The notes beneath the pieces were generated by a model. The model made no database searches. It saw only the letters and a list, made by a program, of their open reading frames with translations, and had not been told where the DNA came from. DNA of 36,266 bases, taken from the NCBI RefSeq assembly GCF_001904725.1, contig NZ_MRCE01000058.1:1-36266 (forward strand). The letters run 5' to 3'. Position numbers and translations under genes: made by a program. The DNA is from Phormidium ambiguum IAM M-71. Its GTDB lineage: Bacteria; Cyanobacteriota; Cyanobacteriia; Cyanobacteriales; Aerosakkonemataceae. Positions 19,321-29,500 of the stretch are shown here, one piece after another (position 1 is the stretch's first letter; each line of letters opens with the position of its first letter).

Positions 19321-21639
19321 CTATCGTTTCCGCCATTTTTTGTAAATAGCTATACTTAAAGGAGTTACCACTAAACCCAAAATTCCGGGAATTAAAGGTA
19401 TCCAACCCCCAGTAAGTAACAATAATAAACATATACTATAAAGTGAAACAATTGCCCAAATCATTACAATTATTTGCAATTTTATTGAGCGTAAACCCAA
19501 GACAATTATCCCTCCATTAATAGACCAAAACCAAATCCAAAGAGTTTCCCATTGCTTTGACCAAAACCAAATCAATGGTCGCTTATCTAATACAGCACTA
19601 AGAATTTGACTCACTTGATGTGCGTGAATTTCTAAACCAGTTATTCTTTGAATTTGTCTTTGGCCATTACTATAAGGTGTTAGCCAGTTATTATCATTAA
19701 AACTTGGAGCAATTGTACCAATCAAAACAATTCGATTCTTAATTAAATTAGGATTAAATTCATTATTTAAAGCTTCTGTTAACGTAATTCTTGGAGCAAT
19801 TTGAGAGGTTGAACGATAATTAAGCATTATTTGATGTCCGCGTGGATCGATTTGTTGATATCCACCTGAATCTTTCTCTAAAGTACGAAAAATAGTTTGA
19901 CCAAGTTGAATGTAATCTTCTGGTTGAATCATTGTCCATTGAATATTTTCTTCAGCTAGAAACTGTTTGGCTAGTTGCAGACTTAAGGAATTTTCTGTCT
20001 GACAAGAAGATACTAATCCCATAGATAATAAATGGCGGCGTAGGATACCATCATCATCAACTATTACATTGTTAAAACCTAAACGTTCCGGTGGAACTTC
20101 TGGTGGTGGTAGAACACCAGGGTGATTATGATTACTAGACTTACAAATGGCAAAAAAGCGATCGCTCTTTCCCATCCTACTAATTAAATCCTGATATTGT
20201 GGTTGCACAGAACGATCGCGGTAAATAGCCAATCCTATAGCTCTTGGTTGATATTGTTCTAATTTTTTTAACAGTTTTTCTAAAGCATTATCTGAAAGTG
20301 ATGCACCTTGTCTTTCCTCTGAAGGTTGAGCTTGCACATCATTTTCCGTGATAGTGATTAATAATAACCGATTGTCTTGTCCTTCATCAGGACGCGATCG
20401 CATTAACATATCATAAGCTTGCAACTCAAAAGGTTGTAAAAAACCCAACAATCTTAACCCCATCACCAAACTAGTACCCAACATACTCGCTAACAACAAC
20501 TGTTTCCAACTATGAAACTTAAAAGTTAATTTCTCCCTGGTTTTTTTTATTTCCTTAGCTTTAACTAAATCTTGCCAGCAAGGTGCTACAGCAGTAGGAT
20601 TTTGGTAAATTACAGGTAGCCAAGTTGCACAAGGAAAATCACTTTCCCATCCTTGCAACCTCTCCCGCGCCTCTCGTGTTGCTAAATAAAAAGATTTCCC
20701 ACTCACAAAAGCAGTCAGAAAATACTTTAAAAATTCTTGCGCTACTTTATCAGGAATTAACTCGCGCATTACAATCATTTGGGGAATTTGTAAATCGTCC
20801 AATCTTCGCGCCAAACCTAAACCATCACAAGAATTAAAAATCGCTAACTTTAAACCTCCATCAACCGCCTTTCTTAAACCATACCAAAGTTCATCAATAG
20901 TTAAACTATCAGTAGGATTAATGTAAATTTTACCAGTTTCCCCTTTAGTCTCACTGTGTCCAGCAAAAAAGATAATATCCCAAGATTCTTCCCAGAGTTT
21001 ATCATTAATTTCCTGATGTTCTGGTTCGACTAAAAACACAGTTTTAGTTAAAGGTAAATTTTCTAACAATTGGCGATCGGCTGCAATATCAATCCCCTCC
21101 TTATGACCCAAAATTGCTAAAATTTTTACCTCTGATTTCTGGGAATAAGTAAGTTTTTTCAATCGTTCAAACTTAGCAGAACTTAAAGCAATTTCTGCGT
21201 TTGGATAACGTTCAATAAAATCCCACAAATGCCAAGGAAGCTTTTGTAATCTGGAATCTTCCGTCCGAATTAATAACCGGATATTTTCTTGGCGATTTAA
21301 CTCTTCCCTAAGTCGTTTATTGATTTCATTCAACTCGGAACAATTCAACCATGAACTGAAAACATCACGCAACTCTTTAGCAGAATTACGACACTCTTCA
21401 ATTCGCTTATTTATTGAACCATCGTAAGTAATTTTCTTCGGCTTAATTCGATAAGTTACTCCTATTTGTCGATACTTATTTTGCCAACAATCTAAAAGCG
21501 AAATTAGTTCAGGTGACTTAGGTAAATTAGCCATCAACTCTATTTCAGGACGCGCATTTTCGCAACCAATTTCCAAAGTGACTCGCAACCCTTGATATTC
21601 TAAATCACCATCTAGTTTTAGAACAACTAATTTCGCCAT
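19321..21639 (-). CDS. Membrane CHAT-CHASE2 protein
   Basis: The 772-residue protein has a cytoplasmic N-terminal CHAT peptidase-like domain (about 140-365) with the dyad His228 (FFAGHSETK) and Cys271 (FNSCDGLG). One transmembrane helix (about 392-412) leads into an extracytoplasmic CHASE2 sensor domain (about 413-685: LQPFELQAYDMLMRSRP, then RIVLIGTIAPSFND). Three C-terminal transmembrane helices follow (about 695-768), ending in KKWRKR. CHASE2 normally feeds kinases or cyclases; here the output is a caspase-like domain. It sits in an operon between DUF1822 (17 bp upstream) and DUF928 (18 bp downstream). It is predicted to convert an envelope signal into cytoplasmic proteolysis. The ligand and targets are unknown. 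Confidence 0.88.
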   Translation of the reverse strand: MAKLVVLKLDGDLEYQGLRVTLEIGCENARPEIELMANLPKSPELISLLDCWQNKYRQIGVTYRIKPKKITYDGSINKRIEECRNSAKELRDVFSSWLNCSELNEINKRLREELNRQENIRLLIRTEDSRLQKLPWHLWDFIERYPNAEIALSSAKFERLKKLTYSQKSEVKILAILGHKEGIDIAADRQLLENLPLTKTVFLVEPEHQEINDKLWEESWDIIFFAGHSETKGETGKIYINPTDSLTIDELWYGLRKAVDGGLKLAIFNSCDGLGLARRLDDLQIPQMIVMRELIPDKVAQEFLKYFLTAFVSGKSFYLATREARERLQGWESDFPCATWLPVIYQNPTAVAPCWQDLVKAKEIKKTREKLTFKFHSWKQLLLASMLGTSLVMGLRLLGFLQPFELQAYDMLMRSRPDEGQDNRLLLITITENDVQAQPSEERQGASLSDNALEKLLKKLEQYQPRAIGLAIYRDRSVQPQYQDLISRMGKSDRFFAICKSSNHNHPGVLPPPEVPPERLGFNNVIVDDDGILRRHLLSMGLVSSCQTENSLSLQLAKQFLAEENIQWTMIQPEDYIQLGQTIFRTLEKDSGGYQQIDPRGHQIMLNYRSTSQIAPRITLTEALNNEFNPNLIKNRIVLIGTIAPSFNDNNWLTPYSNGQRQIQRITGLEIHAHQVSQILSAVLDKRPLIWFWSKQWETLWIWFWSINGGIIVLGLRSIKLQIIVMIWAIVSLYSICLLLLLTGGWIPLIPGILGLVVTPLSIAIYKKWRKR

Positions 21640-21656
21640 AAAACCGCCCTTCTAGC

Positions 21657-22562
21657 TTAAATAACGAATGTTTCGGTAACACTGAAATCACCCAAAGCCA
21701 ATTTAATGCTAAATCGTTCATCCAATTCACCACTAAATTCCAATTGGATATTTTGCGTTGTTTTAGCTACAGCTTCCATTACCGTTTCTGCTGCGGAATT
21801 TAATACCATCAATTGCAAATTTTGCGGCAAATACATTTGCTCATTATTCGGATAAACTTCGACAAAAATATTCATTTCTCCTACATCTATTGGCTTGATA
21901 CCAATACATAGAGTTACTCTTTCGCCAGCAGATTCTAAGTCGAGTACTTTAGCACGTCTCACGCCATTTTGGTTGCGGAAATTAAACGCTAATTCAGTTG
22001 TTTGCGGGGAAATCAAATCTTCTACAGCTTGCCAACCAGTAGTAAAAATATTGTCTAACCATTGGCGCAAATTTGTAGTTTTTGGTTGTCGGAGTTGGTT
22101 GATATATTCGGGAAATTCAGAGAGCGATCGCAATTTAATAATCGCCAACTCTTCTGTATCTACAGTTTCCACAAACCCTAACAATTTCGCCTCTCTTAAA
22201 GACTCATTCATTTCCACAACAAGATAACCAATTCTTTCTGACCAAACTTCCGGTGGAATCTTCACAAACTCCGCATTTGGTAATAGCGATCGACACTCCA
22301 ACTTTCCCAAATCTTCTACCTGCAAATCCGCCACATCCATCATTGTTTGCATAATCGGATCGTAGCTATCACAACCTTGCCAATCTGTGGCTATTCCTAA
22401 ACAGCGCAAATAAAAATTGACCGCATAAATTGCTAAAGTATTCAAATAAACTTGTTTACCTTTTTGAGCATTTTTTTGATAGCGGCGAAACTGTTCCGCT
22501 AATCGATGTGCTTCCGTACCAAGAGAAACAGTAAAAACAAAATTTTCTGAAGTCTTTTTCAT
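21657..22562 (-). CDS. DUF1822 family protein
   Basis: The 301-residue soluble protein starts with the DUF1822 pattern FTVSLGTEAHRLAEQF, then YLNTLAIYAVNFYLRCLGI and a DxAD-containing segment (MMDVADLQVEDLGKLECR). The C-terminal half is beta-rich (VTLCIGIKPIDVGEMNIFVE). No signal peptide or membrane helix is seen. The gene starts 10 bp after the sigma-factor stop and precedes the CHAT-CHASE2 gene, an arrangement I know as recurrent in cyanobacteria. Possible roles are an anti-sigma-like partner or an adaptor to CHASE2, both speculative. The family has no established function that I can cite. Confidence 0.85.
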   Translation of the reverse strand: MKKTSENFVFTVSLGTEAHRLAEQFRRYQKNAQKGKQVYLNTLAIYAVNFYLRCLGIATDWQGCDSYDPIMQTMMDVADLQVEDLGKLECRSLLPNAEFVKIPPEVWSERIGYLVVEMNESLREAKLLGFVETVDTEELAIIKLRSLSEFPEYINQLRQPKTTNLRQWLDNIFTTGWQAVEDLISPQTTELAFNFRNQNGVRRAKVLDLESAGERVTLCIGIKPIDVGEMNIFVEVYPNNEQMYLPQNLQLMVLNSAAETVMEAVAKTTQNIQLEFSGELDERFSIKLALGDFSVTETFVI

Positions 22563-22572
22563 ATTTACTCAC

Positions 22573-23220
22573 TTAATTTCCATGTTCACGACAGTATTCT
22601 CGCAGTTTAGCAGCAAACTTCTTTAAGCTACGCCGATAAAAGCTACTAAGAGTAGGAATTTTAACATTTAATTCCTCAGAAATTTCTTTCCAAGTTTTGC
22701 CAGCCAATAACTTTAAAGCTACAGTTTGAAAGTTAGCTTCAGGATGATTTTCAATATACTCATTTTTGAATAAATCTTCAGGATCGGATTCGATACATTC
22801 TTTGAGTATTTCTGATAGATGCGAACCCTCTTCGGAGTCCATTAACTTGTCTAAATCATCAAGAGAGTTTTTGCTATTTTTATCATTCATCACTTTCGGA
22901 ATTGCTTCAGGGAAAAAACGTTTTTCAAGGAGAAAGTTAACCCAGCGCATCACCGGACTTTTTTCGGGGTTATAAGATTCAATTTTTTGGCAAATATAGA
23001 GCAACATTTCCTGTTTTGCTTCCTCATAAATATCCTCATAAATACCTTCAAATTGACCCCGATAAGGACGACACAGCCTCCCAGATTGGAGAATTCCTTG
23101 GACTAAGCGCATCAAAGCCTGCTGTCGTCCAACAGTCATCGGTGGATGTTTTTGAGCTTGAATGGCAAACTGTCTCAGTCGGTCATCCAATTCCTTGTCT
23201 TGCACCTGATACATATTCAA
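22573..23220 (-). CDS. Small sigma-70 family (group 4/ECF-like) sigma factor
   Basis: The 215-residue protein has a region-2-like helix bundle (about 60-115: YEEAKQEMLLYICQKIESYN, then RWVNFLLEKRFF) and region 4 with HTH at about 165-205 (FQTVALKLLAGKTWKEISEE, then LNVKIPTLSSFYRRSLKKF). The linker is acidic and regions 1.1 and 3 are absent, as in cyanobacterial small sigma factors found next to DUF1822 genes. AGGAA nine bases before ATG is a good ribosome site; Met3 is an alternative start. A promoter-like element at 23342-23309, related to those upstream of three other transcription units here, suggests autoregulation. It is predicted to direct RNA polymerase to this local regulon, which is inference. 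Confidence 0.85.
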   Translation of the reverse strand: MNMYQVQDKELDDRLRQFAIQAQKHPPMTVGRQQALMRLVQGILQSGRLCRPYRGQFEGIYEDIYEEAKQEMLLYICQKIESYNPEKSPVMRWVNFLLEKRFFPEAIPKVMNDKNSKNSLDDLDKLMDSEEGSHLSEILKECIESDPEDLFKNEYIENHPEANFQTVALKLLAGKTWKEISEELNVKIPTLSSFYRRSLKKFAAKLREYCREHGN

Positions 23221-23308
23221 TTTCCTGGAAATTAACTCTTCTTTTATTAAGAGTTCCCAAAATCAAGAGTCAAATCACGGTACAGATCGGTAACTTCTCC
23301 TAATCTTT

Positions 23309-23342
23309 CTCTCATTTTGAAAAGGCTCATTTTATTCAAAAC
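23309..23342 (-). promoter_or_regulatory. Promoter-like element of sigma operon (variant of shared motif)
   Basis: On the - strand it reads GTTTTGAATAAAA, 14 bp, ATGAGAG. It matches the shared motif at 12 of 13 upstream positions and about 4 of 7 downstream positions against the CCGATAG form (5 of 7 against the CCGAGAG form), with the same spacing. It lies 89 bp before the sigma-factor ATG. Autoregulation by the encoded sigma factor is a reasonable inference. Confidence 0.5.
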
Positions 23343-23369
23343 GATCGTTTCTTTAATGAAACTTTACAA

Positions 23370-23422
23370 GTATGTAGTTGCGCTTCAGCGCCAAAGAAAG
23401 GCGCTAAAGCGCAACTACATAC
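23370..23422. repeat. REP-like 23-bp-arm palindrome
   Basis: The arms 23370-23392 and 23400-23422 are complementary at 22 of 23 positions around a 7-nt loop (aaagaaa). The arms start GTATGTAGTTGCGCTT. Such GCGC-rich inverted elements are common dispersed repeats in cyanobacterial genomes. Its position between two divergent promoters could insulate them; no U-tract follows. Confidence 0.8.
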
Positions 23423-23478
23423 CTAAAATCACAAGTGCTGTGAGTCCAAGAAAAATAAAGTTTTGATAAAGTTGCACA

Positions 23479-23512
23479 GTTTTGCATAAAACCCACATCC
23501 AAAAACCGATAG
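23479..23512 (+). promoter_or_regulatory. Promoter-like element of tandem subtilase gene
   Basis: GTTTTGCATAAAA (23479-23491), a 14-bp spacer and CCGATAG (23506-23512) lie 65 bp before the ATG. The 13-mer, spacing and 7-mer are identical to 31456-31489. TAAA-N15-CCGATAG resembles sigma-28/SigF-type promoters. A start site would fall near 23520, at the edge of the AACTCTT-TC-AAGAGTT palindrome. Confidence 0.7.
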
Positions 23513-23577
23513 GTAGATAGAACTCTTTCAAGAGTTACATTTTTAACCCAAAACTTTTAAATTCAGGAGAACTACCA

Positions 23578-26500
23578 ATGAAATGGTTGACTGGTTATAG
23601 TAAAAAGCGCGAAGTTGCCAAAGGTTTCTCAAATCAACAATCTCGACAAACAGCACAAACATTCATTCTTGAGCCAATTTTGACTCCCAGTGGCATATTA
23701 GATGGTGGAGATGATACACCAGATCCCCTAACGATAGATTGGGAAACTAACACTCTACCAGAAGTAGATACAGTCGATAATGATGTAGCTCAAAGTGATA
23801 TTAGTGAAACTAATGACGATTTTGATGCTGATATTAACCAAAATGAAATCGCAAACAATACATTAGAAACTGATATTTCTGATGAAGATTTAGAAACTGT
23901 AGATTTTATTGAAAACCTTGATAATCCTGAAACAGAGAGCGATGAAGTTCCCCCACAAGAAGCTAATGAATCTGAAACTTTACCAGTAGATTCTCCAAAA
24001 GAAACAACTGATTCTGACATTGAATTATCTGCAACTGCAAATAACGAAAACGCCGAGGAAATTGACAACACAAAAGTAGAAATTACTAATGATTCGGACA
24101 CAAAAATTGATGAAACTGACGATTCAGAGCAGGTAATTGCCGAAACTGAAACAGACAGCAATGAAGAATTATCTATTTCTGATTCTGCTAATGAAGTAAA
24201 TGAAACCGACAGTACACTAACTGGAGGTGAAACTGACGAAACTCCAGCAACTATTGTTGACGATCTTTCCGTTTCCGAACCCAACTTTGATTATGATTCA
24301 GGAGTTTTCACCGTTGGAGAAACAGGAGAAGTTGGCATAGACTTCTTATTTGACGGTGGTAAATATAAAGGCGAATTAGCAATTTTCAGCCTTGACGGAA
24401 TGGATGAATTTGAACCAGGTTCTCAAGAGTTTATTCAAGAAGCAGTTAGTCGATCGTTAAGTAATTCGGAATTAGGCCATGTAGTAATTTCCGATGCTAG
24501 TGAAGGCGCGAAATTTAGTGGAAATTTAGGAGAAGCTAACTTCAATTCGGGAACATATTCAGGTGTCAAAACCTTTGCCATGCGTCCAGGTGATACCTTT
24601 GCAGTTATGCTTATTCCCAATGGAAAAGTAGAGCAAGTGTTTAATAATCCCGCCATTAGTGGTGCTTTACGTCCGCTATTTTCCTTAGTTACTTTTAACC
24701 CAAATGATGCTTTTCATGTTGGACAAATTGCCGATGTGACTGGTGATGGTAATACTTTTGTGATGGAAGATGTGCGGGTTGATTCAGGGTCCGATCGTGA
24801 CTACAACGATATCATTTTCCAAGTCCGAGGTGCTACAGCTAAAGCTGCATTAATGGATGATGTAGTTGCTGATGGTAAAGATTGGCGCGGCAGCGATTTA
24901 GGTCAAGCTTTGATTGCTTATGCTGAACCTTATATCGAGGCAGAAATTGTTGATGATGTTGAACTGATTGATGAAGAAATTTCGGTTGATGATTTGATTT
25001 TACATTATGAGGTAGTTGAAAACCCATCTGATGAGTCTTTGCCAGTAAATGATAATCAAGAAGTCTCTGATGAGCCAATAGATGAAAAAGTAGCTGAAGA
25101 TTCTCAAGAAGTTTCTGATGAGTCAACAGAAGAAAAAGTTGTTGTAGATAAACCAGAACTCTCTGATGAGGAAGTAGAAGAAATTCGGGCGGATTCAGAA
25201 ATTGATGAAAAAGAAATTGTCTCTAGTTCACCTGCTGAAGATGTAGTTTCTGATGGGTTAGAAGACGATCGCACTTTAGAATCAGTTTCTCCCACTTCTG
25301 CAAATAACGAGAATGATGCAGTTGATGCTTTTGCAGAAAGTGATGAAGTAATAGAAGTTACTGATTCTCAAATTACTACTAAACCAGTTGATGTTGAGGA
25401 TACGGTAACTAAAGACAAGATTGAAGAGGTGGTGAGTAGGGAGGAAAATGCGATCGCTTCTTCCACAATTACCACAACTCAAATAAAAACTGAAGTAGCT
25501 GAAATTAAGCCTGCTGTTACTGTAAATAATTCCTCACCAACTGTAGTCGAGGAAGTTGCTGTTGAAAATGTCAGCACATCTACACTTACTCCTGTTGTTG
25601 CCGAAACAAAAAATGTTGATTCGGTAGGTGAATTAAAAGCTGATTCTTCAATCATTAAAACTGTTGAAACTGGAAATGGTGGAACTCAGACAAATGTAAT
25701 TAACTCTGATGTGGTTGTTACTGAAAACAAAATTGCATTTAACAGCCCTATTACTTCTACAGCGGAAACCACAAGTGCTGTAACTGTAACAGAAACTCAG
25801 AATCCAGCAGTAATAACTCCACTTCCAGCAGTATCGGCAAAACCGCCTATTCAGTTTGAATTCCCTCAAGAAAATCAGCCGTTAGTTGGGATAATTGATA
25901 AAGGTTTCAGTGCTAACAATCCCGATATTGATTACTCTCGGATTATTTTAGGGCAAGACCGAGTTGATGGTGATGCTAATCCATTGGTAGTAGCAGGTGA
26001 GGGGGATACTTCCGGGACTTCAACATTGGGCATTATTGGTGCAACTCAGAACAATAAAATTGGCATTAATGGTATCAATGATGATGCACCTTTATGGGTG
26101 GGACGTGCTGAGGTTAATTCCGACCAATGGGCGCAATCTTTGATGGAATTTGTAGATGGGGCGAAGACATCTAAGCAACCAAATGCGGTAGTCAATCTCA
26201 GTTTTAACTTAACTAACCCAGATGGTACACATCGGTTTGAATTGACGGGGGCAGAACGGGCAGCACTTGCTTACGCCCAACAGCATAATGTTTTAATTGT
26301 GGCATCAGCAGGAGATAATCCGGGGGAAATGTCTGCTGTTGGTCAAGCTTCTCTGGAGTTTGACAATATCGTTACAGTAGGTTCGGCTGAACGGGTAAAT
26401 AATTCAGTTGCTCTGTCGAAAGCTTACGATCGGGCCAAATATTCTGGATCTGGTTATGCTCTAGATATTGTGGCTCCTGGTGGCACAGATGAGAAACCCA

Positions 26501-29500
26501 TAACTGTTACCAGTGGGAACGGTGTCGCCAAGGAGTTTGGAACATTGGTAGCTACTGCAAAGGTAGGCGGTGCAGCTTCTCAAGTATGGGCTGCTAATCC
26601 AGATCTAAGCTATCGTCAGGTCATTGATATTCTCAAGCGGACTGCTACAGATTTGAAGACACCTAACTGGGATCTCGAAACTGGCGCAGGACTTCTTAAT
26701 ATTGCAGCAGCAGTGCACCTAGCGAAGGTTACGCCTGCCATAGATGTTGATGTACCTGTCAGGTATGACTTCAAAAAGTCCGATCAACCTTTAATTGGAA
26801 TTATTGATACTGGCTTCAATGGCAAAAATCCAGATATTGACTATAGCCGGATTATTTCAGGACGTGACCTAGTTGACGGTGATACTAACCCCTTGCTGGA
26901 AACGGGACAAGGTAACGAGCATGGCACCCATGTTTTAGGAATCATTGGCGCGACTCAAAGTAATGGAATTGGCATCGATGGCATGAATGACGATGCGCCG
27001 ATTTGGTTAGGTCGTGCGGTTGGTTCGGGTAAGTGGGCAGAATCTCTGCGGGAGTTTGTCAATGCAGCTAAAGCATCCAGTCAACCGAATGCAGTGGTCA
27101 ATCTCAGTTTTGACTTAACCCAAATTAACCCCGATGGCAGTGTCACCACACGCTACGAGTTGACACCGCAAGAGCGGGAGGCGCTGGAATATGCCCGCCA
27201 GAATGGGATGATGGTTGTCGTAGCAGCAGGGAATGACGGCGGAACGATGTCGGCACTGGGTCAAGCTTCTCAGGAGTTTGACAACCTGATTACTGTTGGC
27301 TCGGTGGATGACAACGGACAACGGGCTGCCTATGCAAGCTTTGGCTATGGTTTGGATCTGGTTGCTCGAGGCGGCTCAGAGGATAACCAAATTCTGGCAA
27401 CGGTTGGTGATGGTAACGATCTGAAAATGCTGATGGGTGAAGAGGAACTGCCAGACGATGAAATGTCTGTCAACCTCATCAATGCTTTTGAGAATTATCT
27501 ACCGGGCTTCAAGGATGCTCCAGAAATCGATGAAGATGAGGATTTGAGCGATTTTACGCCAGAGGAACGGGAGGCTTACGAACAGGCAACCCGAGAAATT
27601 GATGCGTCTCTGAGCGAGTATTTGGCAGAAGCCACTCAGAAAATAGCTATAGAGTATGCTGAAGGCTATGTGGCAACTCAGGTTGAAGCTCTGGAAAGCT
27701 TCGTTGAAGCGTTTGACGAAGATATGCCTGATGTCTTGATGAAGGCACAAGAACTACTGCAACAGTCAGGATTTAGTGCGGACATTAAGCTTGATGAAAA
27801 TGAGTTCGATTTTGCTGTGCCTTTGGACTTTGGTATTGGTGGCATGGCCGGGACATCAGTTGCGGCTGCTAAGGTAACAGGCATTGTCTCGCAGGTTTGG
27901 GCTGCTAATCCCGATTTGAGCTATGTACAGGTTAAAGAGATTTTGAAGAAAACAGCCGTCGATCTTGGCCAGACTGGGTGGGACTTGGAAACAGGGGCTG
28001 GCTTAGTCAACACGGCTGCTGCGATTGATTTGGCAAGAAAGACTGTGCCGGAAGCTTATCAACCGCAACCGATTCAGTCACCGACGACGTGGAGTGGTCA
28101 GGATAAAGTTATACCCAGCGAACGACCTGTTGCTGTTTCCGTACCCCCGTTTACTGGGCGTGTCATGGGTGCTGGTTACGTTACTACTGTGGGATTCCAA
28201 CGCATTCGATCTGGCCCTGGTACAGGCTATGCCGAAGTAGGACAGAAATATCCTGGCGAAGCTATTACATTTGATGCCTACGAAAACAATGGTGGTTTGT
28301 ACAGCGATCCCTATGTAGCCAGTTCGAGCCGTTGGTACAAGATTGCGGGTACCAATAATTGGATGTGGGCTGGTTATATCGATAATAGCCCTGAGCTTGC
28401 CGAGCAAGAACGGCAGCGCCAAGAAGCGATTCGCCGCGCTGAGGAAGAAGCGCGTCGTGCTGAAGAGGAAGCTCGCCGTGCTGAAGAAGAACTCCGTCGT
28501 ATTGAAGAGGAGCTTCGCCGCGCAGAAGAAGAAGCCCGACGACGAGCGGAAGAGGAAGCTCGACAACGCCAAGAGCAACTGCAAAAAGCTGTACAACAGG
28601 TACAATCTAAGCTGGGTAGCTTAGGCGCACCTATTGGTAGCAGCTTGAGCAACGGCGTTTCAGTTTACACCTTTGACAAAGGCTCTCTACTAATTCAGGC
28701 AGATGGCAGATTTTCCTTTTACGAAAATCCTGAAAATGTAACCGCAGAAGGTTTAATAATAAACCGTCCCTATGTAATCGATAAATTTTTGGGTTCAGAA
28801 GATCCCTGGAAGAATTCTTTGGAACAAACAGCCTTTCTACTTTCCGGTGGCACTAAGAATCTCGGTGTTCAAGATTTGCTCTCAGGAATCGGACGCAAGC
28901 TGGCATATTCAGCAACGTCTCCAGGGGAAAACGGTTTTCTGCTACCGCGATGGGGTAGCTTTTCAAAGAGTCTTGATGATGGACTTGGGTTGTTCGCGAA
29001 AACATCTCAACAGTGGGATGATATTTTTGCCTCATCCACAGCAAAACTTTTTCGCATAAATCCAACGACTAAATTTGGCACTCTTTACACAAAAGCTGCT
29101 AAAAATGCTGGCGTTTTTGGTGCGGTACTTGGACTGGCTCCTTTAGCCTATGAATATTTCAGTAAATCAGATCCTGAAGAAAAACAAAAAGTCTTGGTTA
29201 AGGGAGCATTTGATACGGCTGGAACCCTGGCAGGGGCAGCACTTTTCTCGTTGATTCCGGTTCCAGGAGCAACTCTTGTCGGAGGTTTTGTTGGTGGATG
29301 GTTAGGGTCGATGGCCGGAGACTGGGTGAACGAAAATGGGGCATCAACTGGCAAGGCTATAGTTGATGCTATTGGGATAGGAGTGAGTGCTGTTAGCAGC
29401 TTTGGTAGCAACACAGTGGAGTTGCTTAAGCAAAAAGCAAAGGCAGCAAAAGAGAAAGCTCAAACTACCCTTCAACAGGCTAAGGCTGCTTACCAAACTG

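Larger units (their letters stand above)
23221..23577. other. Divergent control region between sigma-factor operon and tandem subtilase gene
   Basis: These 357 bp hold two outward-facing promoter-like elements (23342-23309 on - and 23479-23512 on +), a 23-bp-arm hairpin between them (23370-23422), and an AACTCTT/AAGAGTT inverted repeat in each leader. In the sigma leader the repeat is at 23234-23240 with 23249-23255 and an extra AAGAGT at 23265. In the subtilase leader it is at 23521-23527 with 23530-23536. A strong RBS (AGGAGA) precedes the ATG at 23578. Confidence 0.7.

Noticed and set aside
23790-24284. 164-codon Ser-rich - strand frame
   Set aside because: Antisense shadow of the acidic Asp/Glu/Thr-rich N-terminus of the tandem subtilase; Ser-rich composition is the expected complement of GAA/GAT/ACT codons.
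28078-28652. Overlapping 175- and 92-codon - strand frames, one Ser/Arg-rich
   Set aside because: Mirror of the Glu/Arg/Ala coiled-coil codons of the tandem subtilase; no independent coding evidence.
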